Of a stretch of 28,934 nucleotides of DNA, positions 1 through 6,782 are shown in pieces. The stretch spans positions 1 to 28,934 of the forward strand of contig CAZGMC010000056.1 in NCBI GenBank assembly GCA_964526565.1. Direction: 5' to 3'. The DNA comes from CAZGMC01 sp964526565 (GTDB lineage Bacteria > Pseudomonadota > Alphaproteobacteria > DSM-16000 > Inquilinaceae). Made by a program: the position numbers and the translations under genes. Within the stretch, counting starts at the first letter, position 1. Each line of letters opens with the position of its first letter. The notes below the pieces were generated by a model that was not told where the DNA came from, searched no databases, and saw only the letters and a program-made list of their open reading frames with translations.

Positions 1-81
1 GCCCTGGCGGTCGCCATCTGCCACGCCCACCACCGCCAGACCGCCGGCCGCCTGGCGCGGCTGCCCCCCGCCGCGCCGTGA
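1..81 (+). CDS. ruvC: RuvC Holliday junction resolvase, C-terminal end only
   Basis: Only the last 26 codons and the stop (TGA at 79-81) lie in the window. The peptide begins ALAVAICHAHH, which resembles the last helix of RuvC, where an Asp just before this point completes the acidic active site. RuvC cuts Holliday junctions that RuvAB branch-migrates. The position directly upstream of ruvA, as in the usual ruvC-ruvA order, supports the call more strongly than the short peptide does. The start lies beyond the left edge. Confidence 0.8.
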   Translation, partial: ALAVAICHAHHRQTAGRLARLPPAAP

Positions 82-120
82 TCGCGCCATGATCGCGCCG
101 TGATCGCGCCATGATCGCCA
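79..120 (+). repeat. 11-bp tandem repeat across the ruvC stop and ruvA start
   Basis: The unit TGATCGCGCCA occurs at 79-89, 90-100 (last base G) and 101-111, followed by a partial copy at 112-120. The first copy contains the ruvC stop codon and the last contains the ruvA ATG at 111. The copies also create an ATG at 89 and a GTG at 100, each reading only a few codons before a stop. No Shine-Dalgarno-like purine run is visible before 111. Confidence 0.75.
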
Positions 121-752
121 GGCTGACCGGCACGGTGGACGCGGTGGCCGCCGACTCCGCCGTGATCGACGTGGGCGGCGTCGGCTATCTGGTGTTCTGC
201 TCGCGCCGCACGCTGGACCGGCTGGACCGGCTGGACCGCGGCGGCACGGCCGTGTCGGTGCTGGTCGACACGCACGTGCGCGAGGACCACATCCACCTGT
301 ACGGCTTCCTGGACGCCGCCGAGCGCGACTGGTTCCGCCTGCTGACCACGGTGCAGGGCGTGGGCGGCCGCATGGCGCTGGCCATCCTGGGCGTGCTCGC
401 CCCCGACGCCCTGGCCACCGCCATCGCCGCCCAGGACCGCACCCCCCTGACCCGCGCCGACGGCGTCGGCCCGAAGATCGCCAGCCGCATCGTCGCCGAG
501 CTGAAGGACAAGGCCGGCGCCTACGCCTTCGCCTCTGGCGCCGCCGCGGTCACGGGGAGCGCTGCGGGCGTGCCGGCGGCGCCCGCCGGCGAGGCCTCGG
601 CGCCCGCCGACGCCGTCTCCGCCCTGGTCAACCTGGGCTACCAGCGCGCCGAAGCCTTCGCCGCCGTCCACGCCGCCGCCAAACGCCTGGGCGCCGAAGC
701 CGGCGTGGAACGGCTGATCCCGGCGGCCCTGAGGGAACTGGGCCAGGGCTAG
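111..752 (+). CDS. ruvA: RuvA, Holliday junction branch migration subunit
   Basis: RuvA tetramers bind the four-way junction and load the RuvB motor. The 213-residue protein has the family layout. An N-terminal OB-fold spans about residues 1-65 and starts MIARLTGTV. Two helix-hairpin-helix DNA-binding motifs follow, with VQGVGGRMALAI near 81-92 and ADGVGPKIASRIVAELK near 116-132. An Ala/Gly/Pro-rich linker leads to a C-terminal domain (about 165-213) that contacts RuvB. An LDRLDRLDR stretch at 35-43 comes from a 9-nt repeat. The ATG at 111 lies 29 bases after the ruvC stop; no clear ribosome site is seen, so translation may be coupled to ruvC. ruvB does not follow, which is unusual. Confidence 0.95.
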   Translation: MIARLTGTVDAVAADSAVIDVGGVGYLVFCSRRTLDRLDRLDRGGTAVSVLVDTHVREDHIHLYGFLDAAERDWFRLLTTVQGVGGRMALAILGVLAPDALATAIAAQDRTPLTRADGVGPKIASRIVAELKDKAGAYAFASGAAAVTGSAAGVPAAPAGEASAPADAVSALVNLGYQRAEAFAAVHAAAKRLGAEAGVERLIPAALRELGQG

Positions 753-820
753 GTTCGACCTTGGCCATTCAGGCAGAAGGTCCGTCTTCGCCGTTGCAAC
801 AACGAAGCGACCGGGCCCTG

Positions 821-860
821 AACACGAGTTGGTAAAGACGAACACGAGCTGGTAAAGACA
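821..860 (+). repeat. 20-bp tandem duplication upstream of mepA
   Basis: AACACGAGTTGGTAAAGACG (821-840) is followed directly by a second copy (841-860) differing at two positions. It lies in the relatively AT-rich ruvA-mepA gap, 86 bases before the preferred mepA start. It could be a paired regulator site, but nothing in the sequence names a regulator. Confidence 0.6.
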
Positions 861-945
861 CTGTCAAGAATTCCGTCGCTTGATGCGCACAGGGTTCTAC
901 CGTACGCTGCACACTCGTTCAGGTCGGCAAGGGGGCTCGACGGCC

Positions 946-1794
946 ATGCATGTCCTGCGCAGTGCGGTGCTGTCCGTGTGTCTGTCTCTTTTCGCGGCGC
1001 TGCCGGCGGCGGCGCAGGGTGGGGGCGACTGGGGCGGGTTTGCCGTTCCGTCGCCGGGGGCGGCGCAGCCGGTGGGGACGTACTCCAATGGCTGCCTGTT
1101 CGGCGGCGTGCCGCTGCCGCCCGAGGGCGAGGGCTATCAGGTCGTCCGCCTGGACCGGAACCGGTACTACGGCCACCCCATCCTGGTCGACTACCTGATC
1201 GACCTGGGGCGGCGCGCCGAGGCGGCGGGGCTGGGGCCGATCCTGGTCGCCGACCTGAACGCGCCGCGCGGCGGGCCGCTCAGCGGCCATGCCAGCCACC
1301 AGATCGGCCTCGACGCCGACATCTGGCTGCGCCTGGGCGTGCCGGCACTGCCGCGGGCCGAGCGCCGGGGGGAGAACCTGCACTCCACCCTGCTGGTCGA
1401 CCGCCAGGCGTTCACCGTCAACGGTGCCTGGACCCGGCGCCATGCCGAACTGATCCGCCTGGCGGCGTCGGACCCGCGGGTTTCGCGCATCTTCATCCAC
1501 CCGGCCATCAAGATCGCCATGTGCGGGATGGACTGGCCGGACCGCTCGTTCCTGCGCGTCGTCCGCCCCTGGTTCGGCCACGATTCGCACATGCACATCC
1601 GCCTGGACTGCCCGGCCGGCACCACGTTCTGCGAGCCGCAAACGCCGGTGCCGCCCGGCGACGGCTGCGGGTCGGAGCTCTATTCCTGGATCCCGGACCC
1701 GAACGCGCCGCCGCCGCCCCCGGCTGTTGCGCGCCCGCGCCCGCCGCTGCCGCAGATGTGCCAGGACATGCTGCGCACCGCCAGCGGTGACTGA
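946..1794 (+). CDS. mepA: Penicillin-insensitive murein endopeptidase (MepA, LAS family)
   Basis: This is a periplasmic zinc peptidase expected to cut D-Ala-meso-DAP cross-links in peptidoglycan. The LAS signature is plain: SGHASHQIGLDADIW supplies the first His and the Asp ligand, and HDSHMHIRLDCP supplies the C-terminal HxH. The ATG at 946 is preferred because it opens a clean signal peptide (MHVLRSAVLSVCLSLFAA followed by LPAAAQ) and has a purine run, AAGGGGG, about ten bases upstream. A longer frame opens at TTG 880. The product is 282 residues, near the usual size. Several cysteines in the C-terminal half probably form disulfides. The tail is proline-rich. Confidence 0.93.
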   Translation: MHVLRSAVLSVCLSLFAALPAAAQGGGDWGGFAVPSPGAAQPVGTYSNGCLFGGVPLPPEGEGYQVVRLDRNRYYGHPILVDYLIDLGRRAEAAGLGPILVADLNAPRGGPLSGHASHQIGLDADIWLRLGVPALPRAERRGENLHSTLLVDRQAFTVNGAWTRRHAELIRLAASDPRVSRIFIHPAIKIAMCGMDWPDRSFLRVVRPWFGHDSHMHIRLDCPAGTTFCEPQTPVPPGDGCGSELYSWIPDPNAPPPPPAVARPRPPLPQMCQDMLRTASGD

Positions 1795-1980
1795 CGCCGA
1801 CCCGCGCCTGGCCGTCACCAGGCGGAGATGCTGGTGCTGGCGCGCGACCGCCTGGCGCCCGACGCGGCGCTGGACCGCTTCATCCTGGACACGATCGGCT
1901 GCGCCGTGACGCGCCTGCAGCGCAGCCTGCGCCTGCGGCGTGGCGTCCGGCGGGTTGCCCGGCCGGCGGGCTTGTCCTAA
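1787..1980 (+). pseudogene. Small frameshifted ORF overlapping the mepA end
   Basis: A GTG at 1787 overlaps the mepA stop and reads MTDADPRLAVT. Near 1819 the coding-like signal moves to another frame and continues QAEMLVLARDRLAPDAALDR and onward to a TAA at 1978-1980. Both parts have nearly pure G/C third positions, as in neighbouring genes, and a single missing base near 1819 would join them into about 64 codons. I do not recognise the product. It may be a decayed gene or a sequencing error; alternatively only the ATG at 1828 (50 codons) is used. Confidence 0.35.
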
Positions 1981-2062
1981 GGTCGCAAGATATCCGGCCC
2001 GTCCGGCCTTGATCGAGCCGGCCGCAGCCCGCCCGGTCCCGTCACGTGCCGTTGGGGGAACG

Positions 2063-2467
2063 ATGTCCAGCGAAAGCCTGCATGAAGAACGCTCGGCGCT
2101 GCAGCCCGAGACCATGGACCGCCACCGCGCCATCACCTCGATCATGGAGGAGCTGGAGGCGGTCGACTGGTACGACCAGCGCGTCGATGGCGCCGACGAC
2201 GACGAGCTGCGGGAAATCCTTGCGCACAATCGCGACGAGGAGAAGGAGCACGCCGCGATGGTGCTGGAATGGCTGCGCCGCCGCGATCCCAAACTTGACG
2301 AGCACCTGCGCACCTACCTGTTCACCAGGGAGAACGTCCTGGAGATTGAAGAGGCGGCGGAGGACGGCGGCAACGGCAACGGCAACGGCAACGGGAATGC
2401 GAATGGCGGCGCCGCCCGGCAGGCGGACGGGTCGCTCGGCATCGGCAGCCTGCGCGGGGAGCCGTGA
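2063..2467 (+). CDS. Encapsulated ferritin-like protein (EncFtn), encapsulin cargo
   Basis: EncFtn is a half-ferritin that forms ring-shaped decamers inside an encapsulin shell and oxidises Fe(II) for storage. Residues matching those known from Rhodospirillum rubrum EncFtn are present: E29, E32 and W36 (metal entry site) and E30, E60 and H63 (ferroxidase centre), in MEELEAVDWYDQR and HNRDEEKEHAAM. After the helical part an Asn/Gly linker encoded by GGCAAC repeats (2369-2392) leads to GSLGIGSLRGEP, a typical cargo-loading peptide. The ATG at 2063 follows GGGGGAA; an upstream in-frame extension is not family-like. The product is 134 residues. The shell gene follows at once, and the stop lies three bases before its ATG. 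Confidence 0.95.
   Translation: MSSESLHEERSALQPETMDRHRAITSIMEELEAVDWYDQRVDGADDDELREILAHNRDEEKEHAAMVLEWLRRRDPKLDEHLRTYLFTRENVLEIEEAAEDGGNGNGNGNGNANGGAARQADGSLGIGSLRGEP
2369..2392 (+). repeat. Four GGCAAC hexamers in the EncFtn linker
   Basis: Four perfect GGCAAC units encode alternating Gly-Asn and form the flexible tether between the ferritin fold and the encapsulin-targeting peptide. Changes in unit number would keep the reading frame and alter only tether length. Confidence 0.8.
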
Positions 2468-2469
2468 TC

Positions 2470-3276
2470 ATGAATGGACTGTATCGGGACCTTGCCCCCA
2501 TAACCGCCGAGGCCTGGGAGGAGATCGAGGGGGAGGCGCGGCAGACGCTGAAGCGTCACCTCGCCGGCCGGCGTCTGGTCGACGTGACCGGGCCGCATGG
2601 CTGGGCCTACTCGGCGATCGGCACCGGCCGCGTCGATACCCTGGCCGAAGGGCCCGGTGAGGGGGTGGCGGCGCGGCGGCGCCTCGTCCAGCCGGTCATC
2701 GAGTTCCAGGTGCCGTTCACGCTGGAGCGCAGCGAGATCGATGCCGTCGGGCGCGGCGCCAAGGATGCCGACTGGGACCCGGTCAAGACGGCCGCCCGCC
2801 GCGCCGCCCTGGCCGAGGACCGCGCCATCTTCAACGGCTTCGGCCCCGGCTGCATCCTGGGCATCGGCGAGAAGTCCGAGCACGACCCGGTGCCGATCAG
2901 CGACGACTACGGCGCCTATCCCGGCGTGGTCGCCACGGCGCTCGGCAAGCTGCGCACGGCCGGGGTGGGCGGGCCCTATGCCATCGCGCTGGGCCCGCGC
3001 TGCTTTACCGGATTGACCGAGACGGCGGTCGGCGGCTTTCCCGTCATTGAGCACGTGCGCCGTCTGCTGGACGGACCGATCGTCTGGGCCCCGGCGGTGG
3101 ACGGCGCGGTGGTGCTGAGCCTGCGCGGCGGCGACTTCGAACTGGCGCTGGGGCAGGACTTCTCCATCGGCTATCTGGGCCACGATGCCGAGAGCGTGCG
3201 GCTGTACATCGTGGAAAGCTTCACGTTCCGCGTGCTGACCGGCGAGGCAGCGGTGGCCCTGCGCTACGTCAGCTGA
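2470..3276 (+). CDS. Family 1 encapsulin shell protein
   Basis: This protein self-assembles into a hollow protein nanocompartment with the HK97 phage capsid fold. The N-terminus (MNGLYRDLAPITAEAWEEIE) and the segment RRRLVQPVIEFQVPFTLERSE are typical of the encapsulin/linocin M18 family, and 268 residues is the size of shells that form 60-subunit particles. The ATG at 2470 is preferred because GGGGAG ends eight bases upstream; a GTG at 2464 in the same frame overlaps the EncFtn stop. The adjacent cargo gene with its loading peptide indicates an iron-storage compartment. No separate promoter is seen, so the two genes are probably co-transcribed. Confidence 0.95.
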   Translation: MNGLYRDLAPITAEAWEEIEGEARQTLKRHLAGRRLVDVTGPHGWAYSAIGTGRVDTLAEGPGEGVAARRRLVQPVIEFQVPFTLERSEIDAVGRGAKDADWDPVKTAARRAALAEDRAIFNGFGPGCILGIGEKSEHDPVPISDDYGAYPGVVATALGKLRTAGVGGPYAIALGPRCFTGLTETAVGGFPVIEHVRRLLDGPIVWAPAVDGAVVLSLRGGDFELALGQDFSIGYLGHDAESVRLYIVESFTFRVLTGEAAVALRYVS

Positions 3277-3412
3277 GCCGCGCGGCCCCCGCCGAGGGCC
3301 GGCGCGACCGACGCCGCCCCGGCGGGCCGCCCCGTCGACGTCAGAAAAAAACCCGCATCCGTTCCCCGCAGCGCCGCACATCAAAGCTTTGTGGACTTGG
3401 CAGAAATTTCTT

Positions 3413-3443
3413 TTGACACAACATTGCGTTTGACTTGCATACT
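3413..3443 (+). promoter_or_regulatory. Candidate sigma-70 promoter for minCDE
   Basis: A perfect TTGACA at 3413-3418 sits in an unusually AT-rich patch between encapsulin and minC. The best -10 match is CATACT at 3438-3443 with a long 19-base spacer. A second -35-like TTGACT at 3430-3435 is also present. The pair lies about 60 bases before the minC start. Confidence 0.45.
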
Positions 3444-3505
3444 GGGGTGCAACATTCGTAAGGTTCGGCAGCGGTCGGGACGGCGGCAAGTTCCGAGAGG
3501 CTGAT

Positions 3506-4246
3506 TTGCAACAGATTCGCGTGGTGCATACGAAGGACCAGGCGGCGCCGACGGCGACCGCATTTCAGATCCGTCGGCGGTCGTTCACCGCCGTCGTGCT
3601 GCGTCTCGCTGCCGGCAGCGATCAGGCCTTTTTCCGCAGTCTTGACGAGAAGCTGGGCCAGGCACCCAACTTCTTCCGGGAGGCAGCGGTCGTGCTGGAC
3701 CTGGAAGAGGTCGCCGCGGTCAATCAGGGCATCGACCTGATTCGCTTCGCGCGCCAGCTGCGCACGCGCAAGCTTGCACCCGTTGGCGTACAGAACGGCA
3801 ATGCCGCACTCAACGCTGCGGCGACCGGGGCCGGGCTGGCCATCCTCGACGCCGGCGAGGAGCCGCCGGCCGAACTGACGCAGCGTCCGGCCGCCGTGTC
3901 AGCGCCGGCGCACGGGCGCGGCACCGTAATGATCACGGAGCCGGTCCGGTCTGGCCAGCAGGTGTTCGCCGATTCCGGGGACATCATCGTCACCGCCTCG
4001 GTCGGATCCGGTGCGGAACTGATCGCCGACGGGAACATTCACGTGTATGGCACGCTGCGCGGCCGTGCCCTGGCCGGCGTCAACGGGGACGCCAGCGCCC
4101 GCATCTTCTGCCACAGCCTGGAAGCCGAGCTGATCGCCATCGCCGGGCTGTACAGGGTCAGCGACGACATCGACCAGACCATGTGGCAGCAGCAGATCCA
4201 GGCGTTTCTCGACAAGGATAACTTGCGAATCGAGCTGCAACGATAA
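3506..4246 (+). CDS. minC: MinC, septum site-determining inhibitor of FtsZ
   Basis: MinC blocks FtsZ ring assembly away from mid-cell and is recruited to the membrane by MinD. The N-terminal domain (about 14-120, including FQIRRRSFTAVVLRL) acts on FtsZ. After a linker, the C-terminal beta-helix domain (about 135-246) carries RSGQQVFADSGDIIV and the repeating glycine turns typical of MinC. TTG at 3506 is the likely start: GAGAGG lies five bases upstream and the protein then begins at the family's usual place. The length is 246 residues, slightly above the E. coli protein. It heads a minCDE operon and ends 38 bases before minD. Confidence 0.95.
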   Translation: MQQIRVVHTKDQAAPTATAFQIRRRSFTAVVLRLAAGSDQAFFRSLDEKLGQAPNFFREAAVVLDLEEVAAVNQGIDLIRFARQLRTRKLAPVGVQNGNAALNAAATGAGLAILDAGEEPPAELTQRPAAVSAPAHGRGTVMITEPVRSGQQVFADSGDIIVTASVGSGAELIADGNIHVYGTLRGRALAGVNGDASARIFCHSLEAELIAIAGLYRVSDDIDQTMWQQQIQAFLDKDNLRIELQR

Positions 4247-4284
4247 CTCATTGCCGGAAGGGCACAGCGACAGGGGGAAAGCCG

Positions 4285-5100
4285 GTGGCCAAAGTCATCG
4301 TTGTAACATCAGGCAAGGGGGGCGTCGGCAAGACGACCACCACGGCCGCCATTGGCGCAGGCTTGGCAATACGCGGCAACAAGACTGTGATCGTTGATTT
4401 TGATGTCGGCCTGCGCAACCTTGACATGATCATGGGCTGCGAGCGCCGCGTCGTCTTCGACTTCATCAACGTGATCAATGGTGAAGCGAAGCTGCACCAG
4501 GCCATCATCAAGGACAAGCGGCTGGAAGAGCTGCACATCCTGCCCACCTCCCAGACGCGGGACAAGGAAGCGCTGACCAAGGACGGTGTCGAACGGGTGA
4601 TCGACGAGCTGCGCGAGCAGTTCGACTACGTCATCTGCGACAGCCCGGCCGGCATCGAGCACGGCGCCTACATGGCCATGTACTTTGCCGACGAGGCCGT
4701 CATCGTGGCCAATCCGGAGGTCTCGTCGGTGCGCGACAGCGACCGCATCCTCGGCCTGCTCAACAGCAGGACGCGGCGGGCGGAGCGCAACGAGGATCGC
4801 GTCAAGCAGCACCTGCTGTTGACCCGGTACGATCCGAACCGGGTCGGCCGGGGCGAAATGCTCAAGGTGGAAGACGTCCTCGACATACTCGCCATCCCGC
4901 TGCTCGGCGTGGTCCCGGAAAGCGAGACCGTGCTGCGCGCCTCCAACCTCGGCATGCCGGTCGTCCTGGACGACCGGTCCAGCGCCGGCCGGGCCTATCT
5001 GGACGCCGTCTCCCGGCTGATGGGGCAGCAGATCGAGCACCGGCTTCTCGCCCCGGAGCGCCGCGGACTGCTGCAACGCCTGTTGGGGAGGACGGCATGA
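4285..5100 (+). CDS. minD: MinD, septum-site ATPase
   Basis: MinD is the membrane-cycling ATPase that carries MinC to the membrane and is displaced by MinE. The deviant Walker A motif GKGGVGKTT lies at residues 10-18, with the signature lysine K11 and catalytic K16. DYVICDSPAGIEHGAYMAM is the switch II region. The extreme C-terminus (RGLLQRLLGRTA) looks like the amphipathic membrane-targeting helix. GTG at 4285 follows a strong AGGGGGAAA ribosome site. The product is 271 residues, the normal size. The stop overlaps the minE start as ATGA. Confidence 0.97.
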   Translation: MAKVIVVTSGKGGVGKTTTTAAIGAGLAIRGNKTVIVDFDVGLRNLDMIMGCERRVVFDFINVINGEAKLHQAIIKDKRLEELHILPTSQTRDKEALTKDGVERVIDELREQFDYVICDSPAGIEHGAYMAMYFADEAVIVANPEVSSVRDSDRILGLLNSRTRRAERNEDRVKQHLLLTRYDPNRVGRGEMLKVEDVLDILAIPLLGVVPESETVLRASNLGMPVVLDDRSSAGRAYLDAVSRLMGQQIEHRLLAPERRGLLQRLLGRTA

Positions 5101-5492
5101 GAATTTTTGAAATGTTCCGGAGCCGGCCGCCGGAGCCCGTGCCCCGCTCGGCCGAAGCCGCCAAGGAGCGGCTGCAGATCATCCTGGCGCATGAGCGCGC
5201 CGACCGGTGGAGCAAGGACATCCTGCCGCTGTTGAAAGAGGACATCCTCAAGGCCATCGCCAAGCACATCCCGGTCAGCCAGGACAAGGTCGACGTCAAG
5301 CTGCAGAACACGACCGACATTTCGATGATCGAGGTGAACATCGAGCTGCCGGACATGCGCAACCTGAAGCTCAAGGCCAACCGGTCGACGGCGGTGGAGG
5401 CCGACGACTCGCAGGAGCAGGCGGACGGCTTCCGGGCGGAAGGCGGCTGCGATGGCCGCTCGACCTCGTTGCGCGGCCGGCGCGCGTCATGA
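5097..5492 (+). CDS. minE: MinE, topological specificity factor, with long C-terminal tail
   Basis: MinE stimulates MinD ATPase and drives the pole-to-pole oscillation. The conserved body occupies about residues 1-90: the N-terminal amphipathic segment (MRIFEMFRS), the MinD-contacting stretch RLQIILAHERAD, and the dimerising beta-rich domain through ISMIEVNIELPD. Most MinE proteins are about 90 residues; this one is 131. The extra part begins with an acidic stretch (VEADDSQEQ) and ends Arg/Ser-rich, with no recognised fold. The tail could be a real extension or a recent readthrough past an ancestral stop. Its start overlaps the minD stop by four bases, so translation is coupled. Confidence 0.93.
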   Translation: MRIFEMFRSRPPEPVPRSAEAAKERLQIILAHERADRWSKDILPLLKEDILKAIAKHIPVSQDKVDVKLQNTTDISMIEVNIELPDMRNLKLKANRSTAVEADDSQEQADGFRAEGGCDGRSTSLRGRRAS

Positions 5493-5509
5493 CCGGTCCT
5501 GGCCGGTCA
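5490..5509. terminator. Hairpin between convergent minE and the GlsB-like gene
   Basis: TGACCGG (5490-5496) and CCGGTCA (5503-5509) form a 7-bp stem with a six-base loop. The first arm includes the minE stop codon. The gene on the other side converges, so the hairpin could end transcription from both directions. No T-run follows on either strand, which weakens the call. Confidence 0.35.
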
Positions 5510-5532
5510 GGGCGCGCCCGTGCGTGCGGCGA

Positions 5533-5778
5533 TCAACGGCGCGCGACGTTGATCACCCACAGCAGGATGATGGCGCCGACGGTGGCGGCGATGATCTGCC
5601 CCACAAAATAGGACGGCGGCAGGCCGAGAAGGCGAAACACGAAGCCGCCGATCAGCGCGCCGACCACGCCGACACCCAGGTTCCCCCAGAAGCCGAACCC
5701 TGCGCCGCGCATGATTCGCCCGGCCAGCCAGCCGGCGATCAGTCCGACGATGATGAAGCCGATCAGGGCGCCGATCAT
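5533..5778 (-). CDS. GlsB/YeaQ/YmgE family small membrane protein
   Basis: This is an 81-residue, glycine-rich inner-membrane protein with three hydrophobic segments (about 2-22, 29-49 and 57-77), including LIAGWLAGRIMRG and GNLGVGVVGALIGG, the family pattern. The family name 'transglycosylase-associated' is historical; the biochemical role is not established, and members in enterobacteria respond to stress. The ATG at 5778 has GAGGA upstream, and a longer frame reaching further upstream adds non-family sequence. It converges with minE and has its own promoter-like sequence upstream. Confidence 0.88.
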   Translation of the reverse strand: MIGALIGFIIVGLIAGWLAGRIMRGAGFGFWGNLGVGVVGALIGGFVFRLLGLPPSYFVGQIIAATVGAIILLWVINVARR

Positions 5779-5823
5779 GAGGGTCCTCGCTGTGGGTGCG
5801 GCACTTGGGATGCGTTCAGAGCC

Positions 5824-5851
5824 ATGATACGCGATCGCGTCGCGGCGGCAA
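5824..5851 (-). promoter_or_regulatory. Candidate promoter with a 12-bp palindrome in its spacer
   Basis: Read on the minus strand, TTGCCG (5851-5846) and TATCAT (5829-5824) are separated by 16 bases, 46 bases before the GlsB-like gene. The perfect palindrome ACGCGATCGCGT (5829-5840) fills most of the spacer and touches the -10 element, a position suited to an operator. The regulator is unknown. Confidence 0.4.
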
Positions 5852-5985
5852 TGGTACACCGCGACGAGGCCTGCCGGCACCGAGCAGGTCACCGTTGCCC
5901 CAGGCCGTGGCAGCAACGCGGCCCTCAGGATGGGCCGGCCGGCCGAAGCGGCGGCATCAGCCCAATCAACAGTGAGCCCGCCGGG

Positions 5986-6405
5986 CTACTCCTGTTCCAG
6001 CCGCTCCATGTCGTCGTCGCTGAAGCCGAAATGGTGGCCGATCTCGTGGATCAGGACGTGGCGGACGACGTGGGCCAGGTCCTCGCCGCTGTCGCACCAA
6101 TAGTCCAGGATCGGGCGGCGGTAGAGCTGGATGACGTCGACATGCTCGCGGCTCGCCGTCACCGACTGCGCGCCGAACGGCGTGCCGACGTAGAGGCCCA
6201 GCAGGTCGAAGGGGCTCTCCAGGTCCATCTCCCGCTCGGTGTCCGCGTCGGGGAAGTCCTCGACCTGGATCGATACGCCGGCGACCATGTCGCGCAGCGG
6301 TGCGGGGATGCCGGCCAGTGCGCGTTCGGCCAGGTCGGCGATGTCGTCGAGGCCGGGCGGCGTGGTGAACCGCGGCCGCGGCGGCGGCACCCTAGGCTTG
6401 CGCAT
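5986..6405 (-). CDS. Small zincin-like metallopeptidase (DUF1025/Zincin_1 type)
   Basis: The 139-residue protein resembles the minimal zincin family (Pfam Zincin_1), found widely in bacteria and of unknown substrate. The zinc motif is H120-E121-I-G-H124, followed by HFGFSDDDM, in which D130 is a candidate third ligand. The preceding strand VDVIQLYRRPILDYW and the helix VVRHVLIHEIGHH are typical. There is no signal peptide, so it is probably cytoplasmic. The ATG at 6405 is chosen because the frame before it (to 6441) adds only low-complexity Ala/Pro residues. It is divergent from phhB with a 83-base gap. Confidence 0.85.
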   Translation of the reverse strand: MRKPRVPPPRPRFTTPPGLDDIADLAERALAGIPAPLRDMVAGVSIQVEDFPDADTEREMDLESPFDLLGLYVGTPFGAQSVTASREHVDVIQLYRRPILDYWCDSGEDLAHVVRHVLIHEIGHHFGFSDDDMERLEQE

Positions 6406-6488
6406 GGCCGCCCCGTTGACGGCGGCGGCCGGGGGCGCCACCTCTGCGGCAAGGCCCGGCCATCCGGCCAGCCACCCGGGAGATGATC

Positions 6489-6782
6489 ATGGTCGAACCG
6501 CTGTCCGCCGAGGCCCGCTCCGACGCCCTGGCCGAGCTGATGGGCTGGACCCAGGCCGAGGACCGCAATGCCATCCGCAAGACGTTTCGGTTCAAGGATT
6601 TCAACGAAGCCTTCGGGTTCATGAGCCGCGTCGCGCTGATGGCCGAGAAGATGGACCATCACCCGGAGTGGTTCAACGTCTACAATCGCGTCGAGGTCAC
6701 CCTGTCGACCCACGACGCCGGCGGCGTCACCGACCGCGACATCGACCTGGCGCGGTTCATGGATGGCCTGATTGCGGCCTGA
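6489..6782 (+). CDS. phhB: 4a-hydroxytetrahydrobiopterin dehydratase (PCD/DCoH)
   Basis: This enzyme dehydrates 4a-hydroxytetrahydropterin, normally recycling the cofactor of aromatic amino acid hydroxylases; a wider role in pterin metabolism is possible because no hydroxylase gene is nearby. The family signature EKMDHHPEWFNVYNRVEV, with the two adjacent catalytic-site histidines, is clear, as is the closing TDRDIDLARFMD. At 97 residues the length is typical. The ATG at 6489 is preferred to the one at 6483 because GGGAG at 6478-6482 is then six bases upstream. The end of the gene lies inside a 29-bp tandem repeat array. Confidence 0.92.
   Translation: MVEPLSAEARSDALAELMGWTQAEDRNAIRKTFRFKDFNEAFGFMSRVALMAEKMDHHPEWFNVYNRVEVTLSTHDAGGVTDRDIDLARFMDGLIAA

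Noticed and set aside
2056..2060. GGAAC just before the EncFtn start as an EcfG promoter
   Set aside because: It sits three bases from the start codon and is better explained as part of the ribosome binding site.
919..2313. A 464-codon minus-strand open frame
   Set aside because: It runs opposite mepA and EncFtn, both with clear motifs; Arg/Gln-rich composition marks it as a shadow.
5452..6486. A 344-codon plus-strand open frame after minE
   Set aside because: It covers the GlsB-like gene and the zincin in antisense; those have recognisable family features and ribosome sites.
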